Under the pieces are notes generated by a model that saw only the letters and a list, made by a program, of their open reading frames with translations, ran no database searches and was not told the DNA's origin. Source: Ferrimonas gelatinilytica (lineage in GTDB: Bacteria > Pseudomonadota > Gammaproteobacteria > Enterobacterales > Shewanellaceae). From it: a stretch of DNA of 64,000 bases. The translations under genes were made by a program, and so were the position numbers. The stretch spans positions 318,062 to 382,061 of the forward strand of contig NZ_BAABLF010000006.1 in assembly GCF_039544205.1 (NCBI RefSeq). The letters are read 5' to 3'. Each line of letters opens with the position of its first letter. The stretch's first letter is position 1. Shown here piece after piece: positions 51,870-60,761 of the stretch.

Positions 51870-54866
51870 ATGAGTTCGATAACGTTTAAAAGGACAAAGC
51901 TGGCCACCAGTTTGTCGCTGGCCCTGGGCGCAGCCACGGTCATACCGGCCCATGCAGCCGAAGAGGGCGGCGCTAATGATGAAAAGGTGGAGGTGATCGA
52001 GGTTCGTGGGATCCGCTCCAGCCTGCTCAAGGCGATGGATATGAAAGCGGGTGCCGATGGCGTCGTTGACGTGATCAACGCCGAGGATATCGGTAAGTTC
52101 CCGGACAGTAACCTGGCGGAATCGATGCAGCGGATCACCGGTGTCTCCATCGACCGGGTCAATGGTGAGGGCAGCCGTGTTACCGTGCGGGGCTTTGGCC
52201 CGGACTACAACCTGGTGATGCTGAACAATCGCCAGATGCCGGTGACCACAGGATCGCGCTCCTTCGATTTCGCCAACATCGCCTCAGAGGCGGTGAGTGC
52301 CGTTATCGTCGAGAAGACCAGCCAGGCGAAAAACTCCACCGGCGGGATCGGCTCGACCATCAATATCCTGACCCACCGTCCCCTCAACTCGCCGGGCCTG
52401 AAAGCGACCTTTGGTGTCAAAGGGGTGGAAGATGAGTCCAGCCTCGACAACGACATCACGCCGGAGCTGTCCGCCCTCTACTCCCAAACCTTTGCCGATG
52501 ACAAGGTGGGTGTACTGGTTTCCGCCAGCTACCAGGAGCGGGAGAGCGGCAGTCAGCAGGCCCAGGTGGGCACCGGATGGCGCAGTTTCCCCGGCGTAGT
52601 TGACCAGGACTGGAGTGGCTCCAACGCCGAATGGGGCGGGGTGCCGAAGGACGATAACCAGATAAACCGCCCGGGTGACGAGGATGTCTACAGCGTTCCT
52701 CAGACCACCATCTACCGTTTCGAAGAGCAGCAGCGCAAGCGGACCAATGGCCAGTTGGTGCTTCAGTACGAGCCCATTGACAGCTTCCGCGCCACCGTGG
52801 ATTACACCTACGTGCGCAACGACGTGGATACCCAGTTCAACGATGTCTCCGCGTGGTTTACCTTCGTTCCCAGTGAAAACACCTGGAGCGATGGCCCGGT
52901 CTCCTCACCCCTGATCTACTCCGAGGTCTATCCCGATGGTGGCGCGGACCTTTCCATGGGCGCCGGCGACTATGCCACCCGTGATGAGAGTGGCTCCCTG
53001 GGCATTAACCTCAGTTGGGAAGTGAACGATCGACTGAGGCTGCGTCTGGATTACCACAACTCCTTCGCCGAGGAGACGCCGAACAGCCAGTGGGGCAGCA
53101 GCAACACGCTGAGCACCGCCGCCTTTATCCGTAACAGCGCCGCCACCGACTTCACCGGAGAGATCCCGGTGCTGGCGGTCGGCACCGATAACCCGCTGGA
53201 CCCCACCGACATGCGGGTGACCGGATCGGTGTTCAGCTTCAATAAGAACCGCTCCGAGATTGAGCAGACCCAGTTGTTCGGGGAGTTCGTGTTTGATAAC
53301 GGCGGCAGCATTGACTTCGGTCTGGCGATGAACGACGTGGACAACCGTACCCAGTCCTCCAACGTTCAGCGTAACGACTGGGGCGGTGTGGGCGGCCCGG
53401 GGGACCTGGATCCCGCCTGGTTCCCGGAAGGCACGGTGATCGATCAGTTTGATGGGTCGAAAGGGGATTTCTCCCAGTACGAGGGCAGCGCCGATACCAC
53501 GCCGCTGAACACCATCTACTTCTGGGACTTCGCCGCGGTGCGTAACTACGCGGCCGAAAACTACGGCTCCAGCGTGGTGGGCGATTGCGGCAACGGTTTC
53601 TGCCCCACCACCAATTTTGACACCGACCGCTACACCCTGGAGGAGTCCTTCTCCGCGTACTTCCAGTACAACTACGAAGGGGAGGTGGGCAATCGGCCCT
53701 ACGATGTTCACATCGGATTGCGTTACGAAGATACCGATGTCACCTCTACCGCCAAGGTCGTGGACTATGACTCCGCCACCTGGATCGCCGAAACCGAAAT
53801 CGTCCTCAACGAATCGGGCAGCAAGTTTGAAACCGGGAAGGGGAGCTACGATTATTGGCTGCCGAACTTTAATTTCAACATTGAAGCGGTGGACGACGTC
53901 TACCTGCGTGCCGCCTACAGCCAAACCATTGGTCGACCGGATTACGTCTCCATCCAGGGCGGTACTGTGCTGGGTAGCCTGGCCAACCGCGGTGGCGGCA
54001 GTGGCGGTGGTGGTAACCCGGGGCTGCTGCCTCTGGAGTCCGATAACTACGATCTCTCCGCCGAGTGGTACTACGACGAGGCCAGCTATCTCTCCGTGGG
54101 CTACTTCCGCAAGGACGTGACCAACTTCATCGATAACACGCCGTTTACGGAAACTGTCGCGCCCATCACCAACCCGGCCTTTGGCTTGTTGGTACAGGAG
54201 GCGATCGCCGCCGGTGCGTCTACCGCGCCTGAGCAGCGTGACTGGATCCTGGCCAACTACGGCCCGGACTCAGCGAACCCCAGCCCGCTGGTGACGGTGA
54301 ACCCGGCCAACGGCAACGTCGAGATCCTCGGTGGTCCGGATGATCCTTTGATGGATTTCCTCATCAACCGGCCGGTTAACACCAGCAACGAGATCGGCTT
54401 CGACGGTTGGGAGTTTGCGATCCAGCACCTGTTCTGGGACACCGGCTTCGGGTTGCAGGCCAACTACACCCTGGTGGATGCTGGTGAGGATTACGACAAC
54501 GCCAACCTCGGCCGTGAAGGGGATGCGCCCCAGGAGGTGATCATCGGGATCAGCGACACCGCGAACCTGGTCGCCTTCTATGAGAACTACGGTGTTCAGG
54601 CGCGTATCGCCTACAACTGGCGGGACGAGTTCCTCAGCTCTACCGGTCAGGGTACCGGCGGTAACCCTCAGTATACCGAGGAGTACTATCAGGTGGATTT
54701 CAGCGTCAGCTACGACATCCCGATGGCCAAAGGGCTGACGGTGTTCCTGGAGGGGCTGAACATCACCGATGAGAAGCAGCGGATTCACGGGCGTGCCTGG
54801 AACCAGGTGCTTAACTACACCCAGCTCGGTGCACGTTACAGCCTGGGTGCCCGCTATACCTTCTAA
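51870..54866 (+). CDS. TonB-dependent receptor, carbohydrate-locus type
   Basis: 998 residues from ATG 51870 (GGGG 6 nt upstream). Signal peptide 1-29 ending in AHA. The plug (about 45-160) has EVIEVRGIRSSLLKAMDMK, NAEDIGKFPDSNLAESMQRI, TGVSIDRVNGEGSRVTVRGF and GPDYNLVMLNNRQMPVTT, the motif set of proteobacterial TonB-dependent receptors common in glycan loci. A large barrel follows, with EDTDVT, and the C-terminus ARYSLGARYTF ends in Phe. Its promoter holds the LacI-type operator. It likely takes up beta-glucan oligosaccharides. A terminator follows, then five further genes. Confidence 0.93.
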   Translation: MSSITFKRTKLATSLSLALGAATVIPAHAAEEGGANDEKVEVIEVRGIRSSLLKAMDMKAGADGVVDVINAEDIGKFPDSNLAESMQRITGVSIDRVNGEGSRVTVRGFGPDYNLVMLNNRQMPVTTGSRSFDFANIASEAVSAVIVEKTSQAKNSTGGIGSTINILTHRPLNSPGLKATFGVKGVEDESSLDNDITPELSALYSQTFADDKVGVLVSASYQERESGSQQAQVGTGWRSFPGVVDQDWSGSNAEWGGVPKDDNQINRPGDEDVYSVPQTTIYRFEEQQRKRTNGQLVLQYEPIDSFRATVDYTYVRNDVDTQFNDVSAWFTFVPSENTWSDGPVSSPLIYSEVYPDGGADLSMGAGDYATRDESGSLGINLSWEVNDRLRLRLDYHNSFAEETPNSQWGSSNTLSTAAFIRNSAATDFTGEIPVLAVGTDNPLDPTDMRVTGSVFSFNKNRSEIEQTQLFGEFVFDNGGSIDFGLAMNDVDNRTQSSNVQRNDWGGVGGPGDLDPAWFPEGTVIDQFDGSKGDFSQYEGSADTTPLNTIYFWDFAAVRNYAAENYGSSVVGDCGNGFCPTTNFDTDRYTLEESFSAYFQYNYEGEVGNRPYDVHIGLRYEDTDVTSTAKVVDYDSATWIAETEIVLNESGSKFETGKGSYDYWLPNFNFNIEAVDDVYLRAAYSQTIGRPDYVSIQGGTVLGSLANRGGGSGGGGNPGLLPLESDNYDLSAEWYYDEASYLSVGYFRKDVTNFIDNTPFTETVAPITNPAFGLLVQEAIAAGASTAPEQRDWILANYGPDSANPSPLVTVNPANGNVEILGGPDDPLMDFLINRPVNTSNEIGFDGWEFAIQHLFWDTGFGLQANYTLVDAGEDYDNANLGREGDAPQEVIIGISDTANLVAFYENYGVQARIAYNWRDEFLSSTGQGTGGNPQYTEEYYQVDFSVSYDIPMAKGLTVFLEGLNITDEKQRIHGRAWNQVLNYTQLGARYSLGARYTF

Positions 54867-54890
54867 TAGCGGGTGAGTCGGGACATTTGG

Positions 54891-54924
54891 AAAGGAGGCA
54901 GCACAGGGTGTTGCCTCCTTTTTT
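54891..54924 (+). terminator. Terminator of the TonB receptor gene
   Basis: AAAGGAGGCA, a 10-nt loop, TTGCCTCCTT and T-tract. The halogenase module downstream therefore probably has its own promoter. Confidence 0.88.
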
Positions 54925-54987
54925 ATGGCCATTAAGGTGAAAGCGATTGGCCTCAACTGACCCCTGTAGTAAGGTGATTTTTCAAAA

Positions 54988-55001
54988 TGTAAGCGGTTTC
55001 T
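54988..55001. promoter_or_regulatory. Candidate LacI-family operator upstream of the halogenase module
   Basis: TGTAAGCGGTTTCT shares the left half (TGTAAGCG) with the two operators at 47600 and 51749, while the right half is degenerate. It lies between the receptor terminator and the first halogenase start; -35/-10 elements are not clear. Confidence 0.5.
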
Positions 55002-55067
55002 TTTTCCGTTGGGAGGGGACCGTGAACGGTGATGCAGGGCAGGGTCGGCACCAAGGAGTGGGGTGTG

Positions 55068-56633
55068 ATGACAACCAGTATGGATGACAAGGTCGAACGT
55101 ATCGTGATCGTCGGGGGTGGTGCCGCAGGATGGCTCACCGCGGGTTTGATCGCCGCTCACCACAACGTGGATGAGGGACAGCGGGCGGCGCGACCTAAGT
55201 TGCGTATCACCCTGATTGAGTCCCCCGATGTGGCCACCATCGGCGTCGGGGAGGGCACCTGGCCCTCCATGCGCCGGACCCTGGAAACCCTGGGGATCAG
55301 CGAGGCACAGTTTCTGCTGCGTTGCGATGCCAGTTTTAAGCAGGGTTCACTGTTTCGCAACTGGCGCAGCGAGTCTCACTCCGATGATGCTTACATTCAC
55401 CCCTTTACCCTGCCGGCGGGCCAGCCGGAGTTTGATATTGCCCAGCACTGGCTGCCCTACCGGGAGCAGGTCAGTTTTGCGGATGCGGTCTGCGCACAAG
55501 GCCGCATGGCCGCGTTGGGCTTGGCCCCGAAGACGCAGGGCACCCCCGAGTATCGGTTTCATGTTAACTACGGATACCACCTGGATGCGGGTAAGTTTGG
55601 TGAGCTTCTTAAAGCTCACTGCACCGAGCATCTGGGGGTCGAGTACCTCTGTGACCATGTGGAGGGCGTTCAGCCCGATAATTTGGGCGGGATCGCCGCG
55701 GTGCACACCCGTAACCAGGGCGTCGTCAGTGGGGATCTCTTTGTCGACTGCAGTGGGATCCGCGCCCTGCTGATTGGTGAGCACCTCAAGGTGCCTTTTA
55801 TCGACCAGCGGCCGGTGCTGTTCAATGACCGGGCCCTGGCGGTGCAACTGCCCTATGACCATGCGGATACCCCCATCGCCTCCTGTACCCTATCCACCGC
55901 CCACGCATCGGGCTGGATCTGGGATATCGGCCTGCCCACACGAAGGGGGGTCGGGGTGGTCTACTCCTCCGCCCACAGTGGTTCGGCCCAGGCCCACGAG
56001 CAGTTGCGAGGTTACCTGGGCCGCGATGATCTTGAGGTCCGTGAGATTGGCTTCGATCCCGGTTACCGGGCGCGCTGTTGGGAGGAAAACTGTGTCGCCA
56101 TCGGCATGGCAGCGGGGTTCATTGAGCCCCTGGAGGCATCAGCCCTGGCGCTGATCGAGGCCACCGCCACCCTGGTGGCGGAGCAGCTTCCCCCAACACG
56201 GGGCACCATGGCCACCGTGGCGCAGCGGGTCAACCGTCGCCACCAGCAGCATTGGCAGCAGATCATCGAGTTTCTCAAGCTGCACTACGTCGTCAGCCAG
56301 AGGGAGTTGTCGGATTACTGGCGGGATCACCGTGACCCTCGGACCCTCCCCGAACGCCTTGATGAACTGCTGGCGTTGTGGCGGTACCAGCCGCCGGGGG
56401 AGGCGGACATTGAATACAAGCGCCCGCTGTTTCCCGCTGCCAGTTACCAGTACGTGTTGTATGGCATGGGCTTCGACACCCAAATGGCCACTCAGCTCAA
56501 ACCATCACAGAAACGATGGGCCTTGACGCTGTTTGACGAGAACCGACAACGGACTCAGACGCTGGCGCGTACTTTGCCTACCAACCGCAGCCTGCTGACG
56601 CAGGTGCGCGGTGGCGGCTTTCACAAGATTTGA
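55068..56633 (+). CDS. Flavin-dependent (tryptophan) halogenase-like protein, divergent motif
   Basis: 521 residues from ATG 55068 (AGGAG 9 nt upstream; the preceding GTG at 55065 is also plausible). FAD motif IVIVGGGAAGWLTAG (16-21), VGEGTWPSM in place of the usual VGEAT, catalytic-type Lys91 in DASFKQGSLFRNW, and Glu356 in FIEPLEASAL. The WxWxIP motif reads SGWIWDIGLPTR, so the Trp pair is kept but the IP part is altered. Halide-site neighbours after Glu356 (A,S,A) differ from S,T,G. Belongs to the halogenases found beside TonB receptors. Substrate unknown, and it may not halogenate. Confidence 0.87.
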   Translation: MTTSMDDKVERIVIVGGGAAGWLTAGLIAAHHNVDEGQRAARPKLRITLIESPDVATIGVGEGTWPSMRRTLETLGISEAQFLLRCDASFKQGSLFRNWRSESHSDDAYIHPFTLPAGQPEFDIAQHWLPYREQVSFADAVCAQGRMAALGLAPKTQGTPEYRFHVNYGYHLDAGKFGELLKAHCTEHLGVEYLCDHVEGVQPDNLGGIAAVHTRNQGVVSGDLFVDCSGIRALLIGEHLKVPFIDQRPVLFNDRALAVQLPYDHADTPIASCTLSTAHASGWIWDIGLPTRRGVGVVYSSAHSGSAQAHEQLRGYLGRDDLEVREIGFDPGYRARCWEENCVAIGMAAGFIEPLEASALALIEATATLVAEQLPPTRGTMATVAQRVNRRHQQHWQQIIEFLKLHYVVSQRELSDYWRDHRDPRTLPERLDELLALWRYQPPGEADIEYKRPLFPAASYQYVLYGMGFDTQMATQLKPSQKRWALTLFDENRQRTQTLARTLPTNRSLLTQVRGGGFHKI

Positions 56634-56667
56634 ATCATTACCCATAAGAGCAACGAGGGAGAGGGAG

Positions 56668-57405
56668 ATGGGCAACCACGTATTGCTAAACAGCATTGAG
56701 CATAAGGACCTGCGGGTCATCACCCGGCCAGGTGCCGATTTGGGGGATAACCTCTGGTTTACACCGACCTTCCCCCAGGAGTTTCGCGCCATCCAGGCCC
56801 ATTACCCCATCTTTTTCTACAAGGACCCGGTGAGTGGACAGTTTCACCCGGTGGCCCTGTTCGGTTTCCGACGGGATGACAACCTGTTCCTGACCGAGCA
56901 GGGGTGGACCAGCTCCTACATCCCCCTGACGCTGCGTCGGCAGCCCTTCCTCATCGGCCAGCAAACGGTGCAGGAGGACGGCATGTCAGTGCACCAAAGG
57001 GTGGTTCATATCGACCTGGATCATCCCCGGGTCAGCCAAACTGAGGGCGAGCCGCTGTTTCAACCCTATGGTGGTAACACTCCTTTCCTTGACGAGGTGG
57101 CCGAGATGCTGGAGGTGATCCACGAGGGACTGGCTGACAGTGAAACCTTCATCGAAAGCCTGCTGGCCCAGGAGCTGCTGGAGCCCATGACGCTGGAGGT
57201 AGGCCTGGATAACGGGGATCGCCACCAGATGATCGGCTTTTATGCCATCAATGAGTCGCGCCTGGCGGAGTTGCCGGCAACGGCGCTGGAAGCGCTGCAC
57301 CAACGTGGCCACCTGCAGGCGATCTACATGGCCCTGGCCTCCCAGTCCCGTGTTCGGGAGATGATGGCCGTGGTCAACGCCCGCCAAACTGAGAGCGCCG
57401 CGTGA
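56668..57405 (+). CDS. SapC-family protein
   Basis: 245 residues from ATG 56668, preceded by repeated GAGGGAGAGGGAG. Begins MGNHVLLNSIEHKDLRVITR with WFTPTFPQEFRAIQAHYPIF and FRRDDNLFLTEQGW. This is the SapC-like family, named after a Campylobacter S-layer locus protein and repeatedly found between TonB receptors and halogenases. No signal peptide. The molecular role is unknown. The stop overlaps the next start by one base (TGATG). Confidence 0.85.
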   Translation: MGNHVLLNSIEHKDLRVITRPGADLGDNLWFTPTFPQEFRAIQAHYPIFFYKDPVSGQFHPVALFGFRRDDNLFLTEQGWTSSYIPLTLRRQPFLIGQQTVQEDGMSVHQRVVHIDLDHPRVSQTEGEPLFQPYGGNTPFLDEVAEMLEVIHEGLADSETFIESLLAQELLEPMTLEVGLDNGDRHQMIGFYAINESRLAELPATALEALHQRGHLQAIYMALASQSRVREMMAVVNARQTESAA

Positions 57406-58418
57406 TGTCAGCCCACACCCCAGTGCCCTCGGTGACCCTGGGCTCAATGGCGGAACTCGAGCCCCTGATCCAGGGGCGGGAGACCCCGCTGGTGATCCGC
57501 GGGCTGTGCCGGGACTGGCCTCTGGTCAAGGCGGGACTGGGCTCCGATGATGTGGCGGCGCAGGCCCTGCTGGAGGGTTACCGAGGCGACCCGGTCATCG
57601 CCTACTACCTGCCGCCGGAGCAAAAAGGGCGGGTGTTTTACAACGAGGCGATGGACGGCTTTAACTACCAGGCCGGCAAGTTGCCCCTTGGCAAGGTGCT
57701 CCAGACCCTGTTCGAGCAGCAGGGTAAGCCGGAGGCGGCGGGCGTCTATGTAGGCTCCACCGACCTGGATCACTACTTCCCCGGTTTGTCGGCCCAACAC
57801 CGACTGCCCCTGCAGCGGGTGCGGCCCATGGCCCACCTCTGGCTGGGAAACCAGGTTCGGATTGCCGCGCATTTCGATTTCCCCCATAACCTGGCCTGTA
57901 ACCTGGTGGGGCGGCGTACCTTTACCCTGTTTCCACCGGAGCAGGTGGGGAATCTCTATATCGGGCCGATGGAGTTGGCGCCAGGGGGACAACCGATCAG
58001 CCTGGTGGATATGGACGCCCCGGATCTGGCGCGCTTTCCCAAGTTTGCACAGGCCCAGGCGGCAGCACTTACCGCAGAGCTGGCGCCGGGGGATGTGCTC
58101 TACCTGCCCAGCATGTGGTGGCACCATGTGCGCAGCGAGACGCAGTTCAATGTCCTGCTGACCCACTGGTGGCGCGATACCCCCGCTTACCTGGGGCGCC
58201 CCAACAATGCGCTGCTGCACGGGATCTTGGCGCTGCGCTCCCTGCCCAAGGCTCAGCGGATGGCCTGGAAAGCACTGTTTGAACACTATGTGTTTGATCA
58301 CGACGAGGGTGACCTTGCTCACCTGCCGGAAGGGGCCCGGGGCATGCTGACCACCCCCCTGGATGAACTCAACGCCCGCAAACTTCGGGCGGATTTGACC
58401 AACAAACTAAAACGATAA
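57405..58418 (+). CDS. Cupin_8/JmjC-like putative Fe(II) 2-oxoglutarate hydroxylase
   Basis: 337 residues from ATG 57405, overlapping the SapC stop (TGATG); a GTG three bases earlier is possible. The JmjC-type metal facial triad is suggested by His156-x-Asp158 in AAHFDFPHNL and His240 or 241 in PSMWWHHVRS. The N-terminus PLVIRGLCRDWPLVKAG is the usual cupin_8 opening, and GRRTFTLFPPEQ is the typical following segment. Members hydroxylate proteins or small molecules. It could act on the receptor or on a product of the halogenases (inference). Confidence 0.88.
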   Translation: MSAHTPVPSVTLGSMAELEPLIQGRETPLVIRGLCRDWPLVKAGLGSDDVAAQALLEGYRGDPVIAYYLPPEQKGRVFYNEAMDGFNYQAGKLPLGKVLQTLFEQQGKPEAAGVYVGSTDLDHYFPGLSAQHRLPLQRVRPMAHLWLGNQVRIAAHFDFPHNLACNLVGRRTFTLFPPEQVGNLYIGPMELAPGGQPISLVDMDAPDLARFPKFAQAQAAALTAELAPGDVLYLPSMWWHHVRSETQFNVLLTHWWRDTPAYLGRPNNALLHGILALRSLPKAQRMAWKALFEHYVFDHDEGDLAHLPEGARGMLTTPLDELNARKLRADLTNKLKR

Positions 58419-58454
58419 ACCGGACCGAAGCCGTCCGGTAAGGGAGATCCTGCC

Positions 58455-59945
58455 ATGGAAGCCAAGAAGACCCGAGTTGTGATCGCCGGTGGCGGTACCG
58501 CCGGTTGGATGACCGCCGCCGCCCTGTCGAAGCTGATGGGCAAGCGGATAGACCTGGTACTGGTCGAGTCCGACCAGATCGGCACCGTCGGCGTGGGGGA
58601 GGCCACCATCCCGACGCTGCACATTTTCCATCGCCTGCTGGGTCTGAAGGAGCCGGAGGTGATGGCGGCCACCAACGCGACCTTCAAACTGGGGATCCAG
58701 TTTGAAAACTGGCGCGATAAGGAGCAGGACTATTTGCACTCCTTCGGCTTTCTGGGCAAGGATTGCTGGGCCTGCGGCTTTCAGCACTTCTGGCTGAAGG
58801 GCAAGCAGAAAGGCATGGTTTCCGACATTGGCGACTACTGCACTGAGCACCTGGCGGGTCGGGCCGGCCGATTTGCGGTACTTCCCAACCAGGATCTCAA
58901 CCACGCATACCATATGGATGCCACCCTCTACGCCGGTTTCCTGCGCCGTTTTGCCGAGGGCTTCGGTGCCCGCCGTATCGAGGGGAAGATCCTCGAGGTG
59001 GAGCAGGCCAGTGACAGCGGCCATATCCAGGCCCTGAAGCTGGATAACGGGGAGCGCATCGAGGGCGATCTCTTTATTGACTGTACCGGGTTCCGTGCTT
59101 TGTTGATCGAGCAGACGCTCAACACCGGTTACGACGACTGGAGCCACTGGTTGCCCTGTGACCGCGCCATTGCGGTTCAGACCACCTCCGTTGGGGCGCC
59201 GCCCCCCTATACCCGCTCCATCGCCCACGCTGCCGGTTGGCAGTGGCGGATCCCGCTGCAAAACCGCACCGGCAACGGCATCGTTTACTGCAGTAAGTAC
59301 TGGAGCGAGGAGGAGGCGAAGCGGGTTCTGACAGAGAACATCGAGGGGGAGATGTTGACGCAGCCCCGGGTGATCGAGTTCCGTACCGGCACGCGCCGTC
59401 AGCACTGGAACAAAAACTGTGTGGCCATCGGCCTTTCCAGCGGCTTCCTTGAGCCGTTGGAGTCCACCAGCATCCACCTTATTCAGCGCAGCATCGTGCG
59501 TTTGCTCCAACTCTTCCCTCGGGAGGGGCTGGTAGCTGCGGACATCGAGGAGTTCAACACCCAGACCCTGGAGGAGATGGAGAACATCCGCGACTTTATC
59601 GTGCTGCACTATAAGGTGACCGAACGCAGTGACAGCCCCTTCTGGAACCATTGCCGTACCATGGCGGTGCCCGCTTCCCTGGCCCATCGCATCGAGATGT
59701 TCTCCGAGGCGGCCAAGGTTTACAAGCATGGCAATGAGCTGTTTGGGGAGAGCTCCTGGATCCAGGTAATGATGGGGCAGGGGATCCTGCCCAAGAGCTA
59801 CCACCCCATCGTGGACATGATGGAGGAGAGTGAGCTGGAAGGATTCCTTGGGAACATCAAGGGTCAGGTAACTCGTAAGGTGGAGGCGTTCCCCCCGCAC
59901 CTGGACTTTATCCGCCACTACTGCCAATCCCGCACTGAGGTGTAG
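58455..59945 (+). CDS. Flavin-dependent tryptophan halogenase-family protein, canonical motifs
   Basis: 496 residues. FAD motif VVIAGGGTAGWMTA, VGEATIPTLH, catalytic Lys78 in ATFKLGIQFENW, WxWxIP at 262-267 (GWQWRIPLQ) and Glu336 in FLEPLESTSIHLI, all as in PrnA-type halogenases. FADH2 is made by a separate reductase, and HOCl is thought to act through the Lys. The family near TonB receptors includes indole-halogenating BrvH-type enzymes. The gene follows the cupin gene by 36 bp with AGGGAG well placed. Substrate unknown. Confidence 0.93.
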   Translation: MEAKKTRVVIAGGGTAGWMTAAALSKLMGKRIDLVLVESDQIGTVGVGEATIPTLHIFHRLLGLKEPEVMAATNATFKLGIQFENWRDKEQDYLHSFGFLGKDCWACGFQHFWLKGKQKGMVSDIGDYCTEHLAGRAGRFAVLPNQDLNHAYHMDATLYAGFLRRFAEGFGARRIEGKILEVEQASDSGHIQALKLDNGERIEGDLFIDCTGFRALLIEQTLNTGYDDWSHWLPCDRAIAVQTTSVGAPPPYTRSIAHAAGWQWRIPLQNRTGNGIVYCSKYWSEEEAKRVLTENIEGEMLTQPRVIEFRTGTRRQHWNKNCVAIGLSSGFLEPLESTSIHLIQRSIVRLLQLFPREGLVAADIEEFNTQTLEEMENIRDFIVLHYKVTERSDSPFWNHCRTMAVPASLAHRIEMFSEAAKVYKHGNELFGESSWIQVMMGQGILPKSYHPIVDMMEESELEGFLGNIKGQVTRKVEAFPPHLDFIRHYCQSRTEV

Positions 59946-59951
59946 GGGGCG

Positions 59952-60698
59952 GTGGTGGACGTCATGGATCCCAAGCGGCGCGTAGTGGCCCTCAGCCACC
60001 GATGGCAGCCCGAACTGCATCATGTGGGTGAAGAGCGAACACCGGTGCTGGTGGTGGACGAGGCGGCGGAGTCGGTGGCTCCCCTGCAGCGCGTTGCCGT
60101 TGAACAGGGGGGCTTTCAGGCCGCGGAAGGGGCGTTCTATCCGGGCGTTCGTGCACCGCTTCCCCCCTCCTATGTCATCGATATTGTCACCCGCGCGGTG
60201 CCACTTATCCGGCGTCATTATGGTGTGCCCGACGAGCTGGTGCTGCAGCCCAGGGGGTTCAGTTTCTCGCTGGTCAGCACCCCCGCGGAGAGTTTGGTGC
60301 CGCTCCAGCGGTTGCCCCATTTCGATACCCCGGAGCCCTACTACTTCGCGCTGCTTCACTACCTCAATCCGGGGCCGCACGGGGCAACGGCACTGTTTCG
60401 CCATCGCGCCACCGGTTTTGAGCGGATCTCGCCACAACGGGCCGAAGCGTACTTCGCGGCGGCGCAACCGGCGATGGATCGCCTGATGAGCGGACCGGGC
60501 GCCTACCTGGTGGAGAGTAACCAGGATTACCACTGCTACCACCGCATCGGTTACCGCCAGAACCGTCTGGCAATCTACCCCGGCAATCTGCTCCACTCCA
60601 TCCAGGTCGACGAGAAGAGTGACATCGATGCTAACCCCGCCACGGGTCGGCTGACCGCCAACATCTTCATCAGCTTCGGCCCGCGTCGAAAGCGCTGA
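59952..60698 (+). CDS. DUF6445-like putative 2-oxoglutarate/Fe(II) oxygenase
   Basis: 248 residues from GTG 59952 (GGGGG immediately upstream); GTG 59955 or ATG 59964 could also start it. A His-x-Asp at 123-125 (LPHFDTPEPYYFALLHYLN), a distal His215 in YPGNLLHSI and Arg233 in TGRLTANIFISF fit the HxD...H...R pattern of 2OG oxygenases. Proteins of this type occur with halogenase/SapC/cupin genes at TonB loci. Activity is unproven. It ends the module; a repeat and terminator follow. Confidence 0.75.
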   Translation: MVDVMDPKRRVVALSHRWQPELHHVGEERTPVLVVDEAAESVAPLQRVAVEQGGFQAAEGAFYPGVRAPLPPSYVIDIVTRAVPLIRRHYGVPDELVLQPRGFSFSLVSTPAESLVPLQRLPHFDTPEPYYFALLHYLNPGPHGATALFRHRATGFERISPQRAEAYFAAAQPAMDRLMSGPGAYLVESNQDYHCYHRIGYRQNRLAIYPGNLLHSIQVDEKSDIDANPATGRLTANIFISFGPRRKR

Positions 60699-60722
60699 GA
60701 CAGGATCCAATGAGACAGGATC
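60696..60722. repeat. 12-bp direct repeat at the end of the DUF6445-like gene
   Basis: TGAGACAGGATC occurs at 60696-60707, overlapping the TGA stop, and again at 60711-60722. This is a small tandem duplication at the gene's end, of no evident function. Confidence 0.7.
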
Positions 60723-60749
60723 AAAAAAGGAGGCCGCAGCCTCCTTTTT
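60723..60749. terminator. Bidirectional terminator between the halogenase module and metQ
   Basis: AAAAAAGGAGGC, CGCA, GCCTCCTTTTT: a strong hairpin with both A and T flanks between convergent genes. Confidence 0.88.
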
Positions 60750-60761
60750 GTCGTTAACGGC

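Noticed and set aside
58407..60710. 767-codon open frame on the minus strand across the halogenase module
   Set aside because: It is antisense to the second halogenase, the DUF6445-like gene and the end of the cupin gene, all of which have intact family motifs. GC-rich third positions keep the opposite strand open. No family motif or ribosome site is seen in it.
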